This document shows, piece after piece, positions 24,556 through 34,334 of a stretch of 44,311 nucleotides of DNA. The DNA is from an uncultured Anaerolineales bacterium (GTDB lineage Bacteria; Chloroflexota; Anaerolineae; UBA4142). How positions within the stretch are numbered: position 1 is the stretch's first letter; every line of letters begins with the position of its first letter. The translations under genes and the position numbers were made by a program. Below the pieces are notes generated by a model. That model did not search any database and had not been told where the DNA came from. It worked only from the letters and a program-made list of their open reading frames with translations. Where the stretch lies: the NCBI GenBank assembly GCA_903825565.1, contig CAIKBD010000209.1:1-44311 (forward strand), written 5' to 3'.

Positions 24556-25328
24556 GCCCACACCTTCCACGGCGCGCGGCCTTGTTCCCATAATTCGTTC
24601 AAATATTTGTATTCGCGGTAGGTATCCATTGCAAAGAAGAAACCGGTGTGGCGATACGCCATCAATTGCCCTTCGCGTGCGAGTCGCGCGAGCGGTTCTT
24701 GTTCCAACACACAATCGTCGCCGGCGAGATAATCCAATACGCGCCGATTGTACACCATGAAACCGGCATTGACCCAGCCCTCGACTTGGGGCTTTTCGGA
24801 AAAGTTCAGTACCGCGCCCTCACTGTCCAAATCCAGCACGCCAAAACGGGACACGGGGCGCACCGTCGTAATCGTTGCCCAGCGTCCGTGCGCGAGATGA
24901 AAATTCACCAGCGCACGCAGGTCGAGATTTGCCACGCCATCGCCATACGTCACCATAAACAGATCGCCGTCCACATACCGAGCGGCACGCTGGATGCGCC
25001 CGCCGGTCATCGTGCCCAAACCGGTTTCGGCGAGCGTCACTTGGAAATCTTGTTCGGCGTGGGCGTCGTGGTACGTGATGCGATTTTGCCGGCCGAGCGC
25101 AATCGTCACGTCGTTATTCATCGCTTCGTAATTCAGGAAATATTCCTTGATCATACTGCCGCGATAGCCCAGGCAAAGCACAAACTCGCGAAAACCATAG
25201 TGCGCATATGATTTCATAATGTGCCACAAAATCGGGCGGCCACCGATCTCGACCATCGGCTTGGGGCGATACTCGGTTTCTTCGCGCAAGCGCGTACCTA
25301 ATCCGCCGCACAAAATGATGACTTTCAT
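24552..25328 (-). CDS. rfbF: Glucose-1-phosphate cytidylyltransferase
   Basis: 258 residues, the usual RfbF length. It makes CDP-glucose from CTP and glucose 1-phosphate, opening the CDP-dideoxyhexose pathway. The N-terminal signature is [19 protein letters not shown] followed by [36 protein letters not shown] carries the metal-binding Asp; [19 protein letters not shown] is the second sugar-binding block. ATG 25328 overlaps the wzt stop (ATGA) and has GGAGGAG six nt upstream; the frame is open further up, inside wzt, but that is not coding for this protein. Confidence 0.95.
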   Translation of the reverse strand: MKVIILCGGLGTRLREETEYRPKPMVEIGGRPILWHIMKSYAHYGFREFVLCLGYRGSMIKEYFLNYEAMNNDVTIALGRQNRITYHDAHAEQDFQVTLAETGLGTMTGGRIQRAARYVDGDLFMVTYGDGVANLDLRALVNFHLAHGRWATITTVRPVSRFGVLDLDSEGAVLNFSEKPQVEGWVNAGFMVYNRRVLDYLAGDDCVLEQEPLARLAREGQLMAYRHTGFFFAMDTYREYKYLNELWEQGRAPWKVWA

Positions 25329-26662
25329 TCGCGCTCCTCCAAACGCCCTTCGCGCGGCTCTGCCATCAGACGCTGCGTGCGCCACGCGAGGCGCGGGCGC
25401 ACAACTCCCAACCATTCGCCGCCAAATTCTTTGCGCATCGCCCCGGTGTCGTGAACCATGAATGCGATCACTTCGCGGGCATAGACTTGCGGCTGTGAAA
25501 CGTCGGTGGTGATCACAACGGTGATGGAGTAATAACCATCGTTCAAAAAATCGCCGGGCAAGGTGCACACCGCGCGGTACAAACCGCGCGGATACGCGCA
25601 GCCCGCCCACTCGTCTTGAAATAAATTGGCGGACGCCAAATTTGCCGACGCCAGCACCACATTCCCCAGTTTATCAAGCAGGTGAATGCTTGGCGTCAAA
25701 TGCGCGCCGTCTTGGAGATTCCAAAATTCGATCTCGACTTGGATATCTTGATGAATGTCGGTGTCCGCGGTCACCTGACCATTGACAACGATACGCGCGG
25801 CGCGCAGACGCACGCGTTCGTTTCCCGGTGCAAGTTGGAGTTCGCGCCAAACAACTTGGCCGCGATCCTGTTTGCCCAGCGCGACATATTCCGCAATGAT
25901 CGCGCCGGAAGCGCCCTCGCGGCGTTTTTCGCCTTGTGCGAGCAGGATCGCACGCGGGCACAGGTTGGCGAGACTGCCCAAGTTGTGACTAACAAAAATT
26001 ACGGTCCGCCCTTCGCCAGCGACATCCTGCATTTTGCCCAGGCATTTTTTTTGAAATGCCGCATCGCCCACCGCCAAAACTTCATCTACCAATAAAATTT
26101 CCGGCTGGAGGTGTGCCGCAACCGCAAACGCCAAGCGAACATACATCCCGCTCGAATACCGTTTGACCGGGGTGTCCAGAAATTTCTCGATTTCGGCGAA
26201 CGCTACGATCTCATCGAACTGACGCACAATCTCGGCGCGTTTCATTCCCAGGATGGCGCCGTTCAAGAAAATGTTTTCACGGCCGGTCAATTCGGGATGA
26301 AAGCCCGTGCCCACTTCGAGCAAGGAGCCGACGCGTCCGTGGATCTCGGCATAGCCGGTAGTTGGTTCGGTGATACGCGCCAGAATTTTGAGGAGCGTAC
26401 TTTTGCCCGCGCCATTCCGCCCAATGATGCCGACCGACTCGCCCAATTTGATTTCGAGCGCAATATCTTTCAACGCCCAAAAGGCATTGTCCGCCACCGA
26501 ACCGTGAGCCGCCGAGTCTCGGCGCTGAAATGCCGACGTGATGGATCGCAATGGGGCAAGCGCGCTATCGGTAAGCGTGTCGCGCAAAGTGCGATACCGC
26601 TCGCGCGCTCCGAGGTGGTAGAGTTTGCCGAGATGTTCGGCGCGAATCGCAAGATCGCTCAT
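25325..26662 (-). CDS. wzt: Polysaccharide ABC transporter, ATP-binding protein with C-terminal glycan-binding domain
   Basis: 445 residues. Residues 1 to about 260 form the nucleotide-binding domain: Walker A GRNGAGKST at 81-89, signature YSSGMYVRLAFAVAAH, Walker B ILLVDEVLAVGDAAF, and the SHN switch histidine. The stretch before Walker A is longer than in most ABC ATPases, as usual for Wzt/TagH. Residues about 270-430 are a beta-sandwich like the Wzt C-terminal domain, which in E. coli O9a and O8 recognises the capped non-reducing end of the finished chain. With Wzm it exports the lipid-linked glycan across the membrane. It starts 3 nt after wzm and overlaps rfbF. Confidence 0.92.
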   Translation of the reverse strand: MSDLAIRAEHLGKLYHLGARERYRTLRDTLTDSALAPLRSITSAFQRRDSAAHGSVADNAFWALKDIALEIKLGESVGIIGRNGAGKSTLLKILARITEPTTGYAEIHGRVGSLLEVGTGFHPELTGRENIFLNGAILGMKRAEIVRQFDEIVAFAEIEKFLDTPVKRYSSGMYVRLAFAVAAHLQPEILLVDEVLAVGDAAFQKKCLGKMQDVAGEGRTVIFVSHNLGSLANLCPRAILLAQGEKRREGASGAIIAEYVALGKQDRGQVVWRELQLAPGNERVRLRAARIVVNGQVTADTDIHQDIQVEIEFWNLQDGAHLTPSIHLLDKLGNVVLASANLASANLFQDEWAGCAYPRGLYRAVCTLPGDFLNDGYYSITVVITTDVSQPQVYAREVIAFMVHDTGAMRKEFGGEWLGVVRPRLAWRTQRLMAEPREGRLEERE

Positions 26663-26665
26663 GCC

Positions 26666-27550
26666 TCAGACCACATCGGCAAAAGTTCTTTCCATCCGGC
26701 GAAAGTATCCTAGTCCGCCGGCAAAAAGCAACGCAATGACAAGAGTGGACACAACCATTAACGAGCCCGTTCCATTCGCCGTGCCCAGCAACGCCCAACG
26801 AAATCCTTCGACTACGCCCGCCATCGGATTGAAACCGTACCACATGCGCCAAGCGTCAGGCACCAGACTGCTTGAATAAGCAATTGGGGTTGCAAAGAGC
26901 CAGAACTGAGTGAGGAACGGAATCACGTAACGCACATCTCGATATTGCACATTCAGTGCCGAGAGCCACAAGCCCACGGCAAATGCGGCGGCAATGGCGA
27001 GCAAAATAAAGAATGGCAACATCAAAAACGCGGGCGTCGGGGCAATGCCATAGTACACCAACATTCCTAAAAGTACCACAAAAGCAATAGCAAAATCCAC
27101 TATACCAGCCAGGACCGCCGCTAATGGAATGACCAATCGCGGAAAATAAACCTTGGTTAGTAATTGTTGGTTCATGACAAGACTATTGCCGGATTCGCTC
27201 ACAGCATGGGAAAACAGTTGCCAGGGTAGTAAAGCGGTAAACGCAAAAATCGGATACGGGATGCCATCCGAGGGAACACCAGCGAGACGACCGAAGAAAA
27301 CGCTAAACACCAACATCGTGAGCATCGGTTGCAAAACCGCCCAACCGATCCCCAGTGCGGTCTGTTTATAGCGCACTTTAATATCCCGCCAGATCAGGAA
27401 ATACAACAGTTCGCGATATTCAATTAATTCGCGCAGGTTAAAAGACGCCCAACCTCTGGTCGGGCGAATCCAAATGACTGGCATTTCAGAAAGCGTGACG
27501 CTATGTGCAGTGCTCTGTCCTTGGGAATTGGACTTGGTTGCCATATGCAT
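26666..27550 (-). CDS. wzm: Polysaccharide ABC transporter, permease
   Basis: 294 residues of the ABC-2 permease family. Six membrane segments; LIWRDIKVRYKQTALGIGWAVLQP is the characteristic coupling-helix region, followed by FTALLPWQLFSHAV and VYFPRLVIPLAAV. The C-terminal GLGYFRRMERTFADVV is the usual Wzm ending. It is the first gene of the 18-gene unit, about 70 nt downstream of a strong promoter. ATG 27550 or the in-frame ATG 27544 may start it; neither has a clear Shine-Dalgarno sequence. Confidence 0.92.
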   Translation of the reverse strand: MHMATKSNSQGQSTAHSVTLSEMPVIWIRPTRGWASFNLRELIEYRELLYFLIWRDIKVRYKQTALGIGWAVLQPMLTMLVFSVFFGRLAGVPSDGIPYPIFAFTALLPWQLFSHAVSESGNSLVMNQQLLTKVYFPRLVIPLAAVLAGIVDFAIAFVVLLGMLVYYGIAPTPAFLMLPFFILLAIAAAFAVGLWLSALNVQYRDVRYVIPFLTQFWLFATPIAYSSSLVPDAWRMWYGFNPMAGVVEGFRWALLGTANGTGSLMVVSTLVIALLFAGGLGYFRRMERTFADVV

Positions 27551-27625
27551 AGTAGAAATAGGATTCGAGGGATTGCTTGATCGTTTTCATGAGCGAACAA
27601 TCTTTAGACATTCTTCGCTCGGTGA

Positions 27626-27653
27626 ATTCTATTCCAACCCCTTACTTTGTCAA
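27626..27653 (-). promoter_or_regulatory. Sigma-70 promoter for the wzm-wzt glycan operon
   Basis: On the minus strand: TTGACA (27653-27648), a 16-bp spacer, TAGAAT (27631-27626). The expected start near 27619 leaves about 69 nt of leader before wzm. No other promoter of this quality was seen further down the unit. Confidence 0.85.
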
Positions 27654-27682
27654 ATCATCATTCAATTTCACTCCACCAGTCG

Positions 27683-27720
27683 AAAAAAGAGCCGGCGAAA
27701 TATGACTTCGCCGGCTCTTT
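27683..27720 (-). terminator. Rho-independent terminator of the secreted repeat protein gene
   Basis: A perfect 14-bp inverted repeat (27686-27699 and 27707-27720, AAAGAGCCGGCGAA and its complement) with a 7-nt loop. Read on the minus strand it ends in TTTTTT (27688-27683). It separates the secreted protein gene from the wzm promoter. Confidence 0.92.
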
Positions 27721-27740
27721 CTCTCCTTCAGCACACTCGA

Positions 27741-29576
27741 TCACTTGATCCCTGGATAGACCCCTGTCGCATCTCCTGCGGCGCTACCTGCGCCGATGTT
27801 ATGCACCACGAGGGCAATCGGTTGACTACACGTTACAACTCCAGATAACACCACGCCGCTCTGATCAGACAGGGTTGTGTCTGTACGCTGATCGAAACTA
27901 AATAATGGGCTGCTGGTTGAAACCGAACGGGTAGATGTGCGTATAGTTCCGTTAGAAAAGTAATAGGTCATCGTTACGGTAGCAGAGCCGGTGCCCATGT
28001 ACTGCCCGATCACACCTGTCCCCCAACTTACACCCGTTCCAGAATCGGCTGCGTTTTTTGAAAGCAGTGGCGTGAATAACCGGGTCGCACCAGTGCCAGC
28101 CGCAAAAGCACGATAATACTCGCCACGCAAACCACGGCTCGCATCATAGTTAGCGAAGAAAGGCACCACCGCAATTACGGGCTTGTCTGCCGTGACGATT
28201 GCCGAGCCAAACACGAAACTCAAACTTCCCAGAGCAGAATCGTTTCTTTGATCAAAGGTTGCTGCCGGCGCGGCAACCTGGCTCGATCTAATCACCTGCC
28301 CGTCGTAATTGTAATAGGTAACAGTCACATTTGCCGCTGTGCGATCGGCGGACATTACAATCACTGAAGTATTGTATGTCAACGCCGTATCTGGATCGTA
28401 TGCCCCTTTAAGCAATTGGGGCACATACAAGGTTTGCGCCGCATCCGTGGCAGACAAATAGCCTTGGTAAGCCGACAAAAAACCCGAAGCATTGTGATTG
28501 ACCAGCACGGCAACATCTTGATCCGAAGACACAACCCCAGAGCCATAAAAAGTACTCGGGAGGGATGAATCTGATGCGAGATCTACGAAAACAGAGGAAC
28601 CTTTTTTCACGACAATGCCGGCATGGGTGTAGGTACCCGAAGACCCACTATAAAAAGTGACCGAAACACTTGCGTCTGCAGACAGACTCGTATTCTGGAT
28701 CGCGATCAGCGAATTATAGGTCGAGTTGGTGCCTGGATCCACCGCATTCTTGAGCAATTGCGGCATCAGAACAGTTTTGCCTGCCGAGGAACTAGAAATA
28801 CCGGCATAACTATCGGCACGGAACTCTCTACCCAACGAAGCCACATTTCCAGCATATTCATTGACGACTGCCGCCAGTGTGGTATTGGAACTCAACACCA
28901 CCGCGCCCTGCCAATTAGTTTGCGAATCCAAACCACCACCCGCGGAACGCTGATCAATGATGGCGTTACGGAAAGGCGGAATAGACTGAACGACCGTACT
29001 GGTACCCGTTGAACTACCACTCGTATCATAAAAAGTTGCCGTGATGCTCGCTGTATTTGTGGAATCTGTATTTTGCACGACAAACATCGTTGAGAGTGAT
29101 GCCGCCGCCGCCGCGCGTGCGCTAGCCGCTTTCGCCACAGCGGTAGCCGTGCGAGTGGGAGTCTTGGTCGGCGTGTTGGTCACCGCCGCACGCGTCGCCG
29201 TGCGAGTGGCAGTCGCGGTTGATGCAGCGGTAGTCTTGGTTGCCGTCGGCACCGAAGCAGTGATCGACTTGGTTGCCGTTGGGGCTGGCGATGTGTTCGT
29301 CGGTGTGGGCTTGGTCGCCGTAGCCGTCGGCGCAGGTGATGTATTCGTCGCCGTAGGTTTAGCCACCGTCGGCGTGATCGTCACGGTTGCTTGCGCCATC
29401 GATGCAGTAGTCGTCAATGTTTTGGTCGGTGTAATTGTTTCAGCTGCAGCAAGCACTTGGGAGCCACCGCGCGGAGGAAGGAACACGTTAGCGGCTGACG
29501 CCGTACTCGCATTCAACAACCCCAGTGCTACAAGACCTAACAAAGCAAGCAGAGATAATTTCATCGTCATGTTCAT
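27741..29576 (-). CDS. Secreted protein with Thr/Ala/Pro-rich linker and four ~115-residue repeats
   Basis: 611 residues. A signal peptide (KLSLLALLGLVALGLLNASTASA, cut after A28) is followed by a short segment and a low-complexity linker (about 46-160) rich in Thr, Ala, Pro; the unit KPTxTNTSPAPTAT occurs twice in tandem. From residue 163 there are four related beta-rich repeats of about 115 residues, each with a strand like SVTFYSGSSG or TVTYYNYDGQ, an FDQR or VDLAS motif, and a VLVNHNA/VVHNIG strand; LLKNAVDPGT, LLKGAYDPDT and LLSKNAADSGT mark repeat borders. No catalytic motif or membrane anchor was found. GGGAGG five nt before ATG 29576 sets the start. A surface-exposed, perhaps glycosylated protein is likely; its function is unknown. 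Confidence 0.75.
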   Translation of the reverse strand: MNMTMKLSLLALLGLVALGLLNASTASAANVFLPPRGGSQVLAAAETITPTKTLTTTASMAQATVTITPTVAKPTATNTSPAPTATATKPTPTNTSPAPTATKSITASVPTATKTTAASTATATRTATRAAVTNTPTKTPTRTATAVAKAASARAAAAASLSTMFVVQNTDSTNTASITATFYDTSGSSTGTSTVVQSIPPFRNAIIDQRSAGGGLDSQTNWQGAVVLSSNTTLAAVVNEYAGNVASLGREFRADSYAGISSSSAGKTVLMPQLLKNAVDPGTNSTYNSLIAIQNTSLSADASVSVTFYSGSSGTYTHAGIVVKKGSSVFVDLASDSSLPSTFYGSGVVSSDQDVAVLVNHNASGFLSAYQGYLSATDAAQTLYVPQLLKGAYDPDTALTYNTSVIVMSADRTAANVTVTYYNYDGQVIRSSQVAAPAATFDQRNDSALGSLSFVFGSAIVTADKPVIAVVPFFANYDASRGLRGEYYRAFAAGTGATRLFTPLLSKNAADSGTGVSWGTGVIGQYMGTGSATVTMTYYFSNGTIRTSTRSVSTSSPLFSFDQRTDTTLSDQSGVVLSGVVTCSQPIALVVHNIGAGSAAGDATGVYPGIK

Positions 29577-29625
29577 GTTTCCCTCCCAACCATAGAACAA
29601 TCTCCCCCCACACTATCCGAGCAGT

Positions 29626-29654
29626 ATTATAATCTAATCGCAATTATACTTCAA
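29626..29654 (-). promoter_or_regulatory. Sigma-70 promoter for the secreted repeat protein
   Basis: On the minus strand: TTGAAG (29654-29649), a 17-bp spacer, TATAAT (29631-29626). The start site near 29619 leaves a 43-nt leader containing GGGAGGG before ATG 29576. Confidence 0.88.
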
Positions 29655-29735
29655 GTAGGATTACAGTCGCATAGGACGATAGTCCCACTCGCGTTTCCTC
29701 ACGCTTCTGCGCAATACCGTACCCATGCCGGCACC

Positions 29736-30452
29736 TCACAATGTGTAGCCCGCGTTGACCGCATCGTTCCGAAACATTTTCACCGTGTCGAGCGAGAACT
29801 CGCGCAAATCTTTGCCAACAAGCGGCAATTTTTTCAGAATATCCACCGTCGCCGTGATGACGTGACACCCCACGGCATCCGCCTGAAAGATGTTGAGCAA
29901 TTCGCGTGGACTTGCCCAAATCAATTCAAGATTTGGATCGTTGCGCGCCAACTCCACTGCCGCCGCCATCAACGGAGTCGGATCAAGACCGGTATCGGCA
30001 ACCCGTCCAGCAAAAACCGAAATAAAAGCCGGCGGTCCGCCAGCCAATGCCGTACACGTCTGCCGCACTTGATCGAGCGCCAACAGTGCCGTCACGTTTT
30101 GCTTGATACCTGCCTGCGCCAAGCGACGCACCAGATCGAGCGAAGACTCGCCGCGTGTATTCGTAATCGGAATTTTGACAAACACATGCTCGCCCCACGC
30201 GGCAATCCGATGGGCTTGCCGCTCCATTTCGGCAAACTCGTCCGAAAACACTTCGAATGAAATCGGTCGGTCTGGAATCGCCTGCAATACCTCGCGCGCA
30301 AATGCTTCGTAATCCACTACCCCGGCTTGCCGCATCAAAGTCGGATTGGTCGTGAATCCTTTGATCAGCGGGTTGCGGTACAACGCAAGCATTTGCGTTC
30401 GCTCCGCACCATCCGCAAAAAGTTTGATCCGTAAATCCGAAAGTGATTTCAT
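29736..30452 (-). CDS. Transaldolase (short, TalC-like)
   Basis: 238 residues, TIM-barrel transaldolase of the short type. Residues 33-40 are FTTNPTLM and K93 in VKIPITNT is the Schiff-base lysine; ALLALDQVRQ and FISVFAGRVADTGLDP complete the family pattern. Transaldolase interconverts sedoheptulose 7-phosphate plus glyceraldehyde 3-phosphate with erythrose 4-phosphate plus fructose 6-phosphate. It lies 23 nt after the GDP-fucose-synthase-like gene, at the end of an operon that makes GDP-heptose from sedoheptulose 7-phosphate, so a precursor-supply role is attractive. A fructose-6-phosphate aldolase activity is the alternative. ATG 30452 gives the usual N-terminus; the frame is open to 30512. 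Confidence 0.85.
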   Translation of the reverse strand: MKSLSDLRIKLFADGAERTQMLALYRNPLIKGFTTNPTLMRQAGVVDYEAFAREVLQAIPDRPISFEVFSDEFAEMERQAHRIAAWGEHVFVKIPITNTRGESSLDLVRRLAQAGIKQNVTALLALDQVRQTCTALAGGPPAFISVFAGRVADTGLDPTPLMAAAVELARNDPNLELIWASPRELLNIFQADAVGCHVITATVDILKKLPLVGKDLREFSLDTVKMFRNDAVNAGYTL

Positions 30453-30475
30453 GCGTCGTCCCAAAGCGCAAGTGG

Positions 30476-32041
<1,566 letters not shown>

Positions 32042-32045
<4 letters not shown>

Positions 32046-32638
32046 CGCACCGATTCCCATTTGGTCGGCGCAATTTTGAGCGCGGGATGCGAAACGATCA
32101 AATGCGCGATCACCGCTTGAAACGCTTCGGTGTGCGCCGTCACATGGACCGGGTTGATCGTCGGCACGATCACACACGCGTCCGCGAGTTGCGCCGTCAA
32201 GCCGCCGTCGCGCCCCACCACGCCGACGATACGCGCGCCGCGGTCTTTGGCGTACTGCACCGCCATCACCAAATTGGGACTCACGTTCTTCTCCAAATTG
32301 CCGCCGCCCACCGAAAAGACCATCACGAGATCGCTGGCGCGCAAACCGCTAACCTTGAGCCACTCGACGAAAACGCTCGCCCACCCTTCGTCGTTGGTGC
32401 GCGCGGTGAGCTCGGACACGTTATCCGTCGGCGCATACGTTTCAAGTTGGGCAAGCTTTCGCAGATCGTTGACCATGTGCGACGCGTTCGCCGCGCTACC
32501 GCCCACACCCAGGATGAACACGCGCCCGCCGCGCGTGCGCGTCTCGGCAAGCAACGCCACCACGCGTTCAATCATCGCCACATCGAGTTGGCGCAGAACC
32601 CGGGTGGCTTCGGCAAGATACTGCTCGGTAAAATTCAT
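32042..32638 (-). CDS. gmhA: Sedoheptulose 7-phosphate isomerase (SIS domain)
   Basis: 198 residues. It isomerises sedoheptulose 7-phosphate to D-glycero-D-manno-heptose 7-phosphate, the first step of heptose synthesis. The SIS fold is shown by VFILGVGGSAANASHMVNDL, FSVGGGNLEKNVSPNLVMAV, and GARIVGVVGRDGGLTAQLAD; HVTAHTEAFQAVIAHLI is near the C-terminal active-site region. ATG 32638 overlaps the hddC stop (ATGA) with CAGGAG upstream. Confidence 0.9.
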
Positions 32639-33354
32639 TTGCCCAACTCCTGTTGCGCCAAATAGCGCCGGGTTTCCTCCAACCCGGCAAACGATCCGAT
32701 CTCGTAAAAGCGTTCGGCGATTTGACACGCGCCCAATTGCTTGCGCCGCAGCAAGGTTTGGTACAGCACTGCCAGATCGAATGGCTGGTCTGCCGGCACG
32801 AGATCGAACGCGGCACGCGCAAAGACGCCGAGACCGTAATCAATATATTCCATCCGCGCCGTCGGCGCATGTTTTTCATACGCCACGATTTGACCGTTGG
32901 CAAACTCGACATTGCTCTGATCCCAGCGTCCGTCGTTTTTGAACACCGTCATCAACGCGGGCTTGCCCTGTTGCCGAAACGCGTGTTGCACACGCGCATA
33001 ATCGCACGGCAGGTACGAATCGCCGTACAACACGAAAAAATTTTCGCCGAGCCACGGCAACGCATGCTTGAGCGCGCCCGCCGTGCCCAACAACCGCGCG
33101 CCGTCGAAAACGAAATGCAGGCGCACGCCGAACGCCGCGCCATCGCCGATTCGGGCTTGGATCATTTCGCCCAAATAGCCGGCGCAGACGACGACTTGGG
33201 TGATACCATTGCGGCGCAGCAAACCGAGTTGCTGCGCGATGAAAGGCATCCCGTTCACGTCGAGCAGCGCTTTGGGAATTGCGTCGCTGAGCGGTTTGAG
33301 GCGCGTCGCCAAACCGCCCGCCAGAATTGCCACGGGAAACATTGTGTCGCTCAT
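32635..33354 (-). CDS. hddC: D-glycero-alpha-D-manno-heptose 1-phosphate guanylyltransferase
   Basis: 239 residues, NTP-transferase fold. VAILAGGLATRLKPLSDAIPK is the nucleotide-binding signature; VLYGDSYLPCDYARV supplies the metal-binding Asp; YIDYGLGVFARAAFDLVP is the sugar-binding block. It activates heptose 1-phosphate with GTP. Assignment to HddC rests on its place between hddA and gmhA; by sequence alone other sugar nucleotidyltransferases would be possible. ATG 33354 overlaps the hddA stop (ATGA). Confidence 0.87.
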   Translation of the reverse strand: MSDTMFPVAILAGGLATRLKPLSDAIPKALLDVNGMPFIAQQLGLLRRNGITQVVVCAGYLGEMIQARIGDGAAFGVRLHFVFDGARLLGTAGALKHALPWLGENFFVLYGDSYLPCDYARVQHAFRQQGKPALMTVFKNDGRWDQSNVEFANGQIVAYEKHAPTARMEYIDYGLGVFARAAFDLVPADQPFDLAVLYQTLLRRKQLGACQIAERFYEIGSFAGLEETRRYLAQQELGK

Positions 33355-34334
33355 GCTTGCACGACCACCTGAGTGCCCCCAAAGTCAAAGCGGAAACGGA
33401 CTTCGGGCAAACCAGCTTGGCGCAACGCGTGGCGCAAGCGCATTTGATCTTCGGCGTAGAACATCAAAAAGCCGCCGCCGCCCGCGCCGATCAATTTACC
33501 GCCGCGCGCGCCATGGTCGCGCGCCAATCGGTACCACACGTCAATTTGCGAATTGCTCATGTTCGGCGAGCGGCGCTTTTTGTAATCCCAGTGCACGTTC
33601 ATCAGTTCCGCAAATTGCGTCAGGTTGCCGGCTTGCAACGCCTTTTGGCTTTCCACGCCAAGGTCTTTGATAAAATGCAAGTTCGCAATCATTTCCGAAT
33701 CGTGTTGCTTGCTCTTTTGATCTTGATCGCGTAGCACATCCGACGCCGAACGCGAAAAGCCGGTGAAGAACAAGAGCAGGTGATCTTCCAAACTGTACAG
33801 CGTATCATGATCGATCTGCAAAGGTTTGGCTTCGACCTGATCGTTCGGCAAAAATTGAAAACAGGTGATGCCGCCATACGCCGCAATGTACTGATCTTGT
33901 TTGCCTACCGGCTCGCGCAATCGTTCGATCTCGATGTGGCAGGCTTGCTCCGCCAATTCCTGCGGATGCACCAAGTTTTTTTTGAACGTATGCAACGATT
34001 TGAGCAATGCCGTCGTAAACGCGCCGGATGATCCCAGGCCGGTGCCCGCCGGAATATCCGCCATGCTCGTAATTTCGAGGTGCGGCTCAGTAATCCCCAC
34101 CAAATTTAACGCTTCGCGCACGAGCGGATGCTGAATCTCGGCGACCGAAGCCACGCGTTCCATCTTGGAGTACTTGACAATCAGCTCTTGCGCAAAAGTT
34201 TGATGCAAGGTGATGTACACGTACTTGTCAATCGCGGCGGCGATCACAAATCCGCCGTGTTCGCGATAGTACGACGGCAAATCGGTTCCGCCACCGCCCA
34301 ACGAAATTCGCAACGGACTGCGCGTGATAATCAT
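33351..34334 (-). CDS. hddA: D-glycero-alpha-D-manno-heptose 7-phosphate kinase
   Basis: 327 residues, GHMP kinase family. The ATP-binding motif is PAGTGLGSSGAFTTAL at 95-110; the N-terminus IITRSPLRISLGGGGTDLPSYY and the GGKLIGAGGGGFLMFY block near the C-terminus are diagnostic for HddA/fucokinase-type members. It phosphorylates C1 of heptose 7-phosphate, giving the alpha anomer used for GDP-heptose rather than the ADP-heptose of LPS core. ATG 34334 overlaps the preceding oxidoreductase stop (ATGA). Confidence 0.92.
   Translation of the reverse strand: MIITRSPLRISLGGGGTDLPSYYREHGGFVIAAAIDKYVYITLHQTFAQELIVKYSKMERVASVAEIQHPLVREALNLVGITEPHLEITSMADIPAGTGLGSSGAFTTALLKSLHTFKKNLVHPQELAEQACHIEIERLREPVGKQDQYIAAYGGITCFQFLPNDQVEAKPLQIDHDTLYSLEDHLLLFFTGFSRSASDVLRDQDQKSKQHDSEMIANLHFIKDLGVESQKALQAGNLTQFAELMNVHWDYKKRRSPNMSNSQIDVWYRLARDHGARGGKLIGAGGGGFLMFYAEDQMRLRHALRQAGLPEVRFRFDFGGTQVVVQA

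Noticed and set aside
29100-29470. CRISPR-like or tandem-repeat array
   Set aside because: The repetitive DNA is the coding sequence of the low-complexity protein linker, in frame and without spacers.
29041-29595. A plus-strand frame coding a Val/Ala/Gly-rich hydrophobic product
   Set aside because: It is the complement of the Thr/Pro/Ala linker and signal peptide of the secreted protein; the bias explains the frame.
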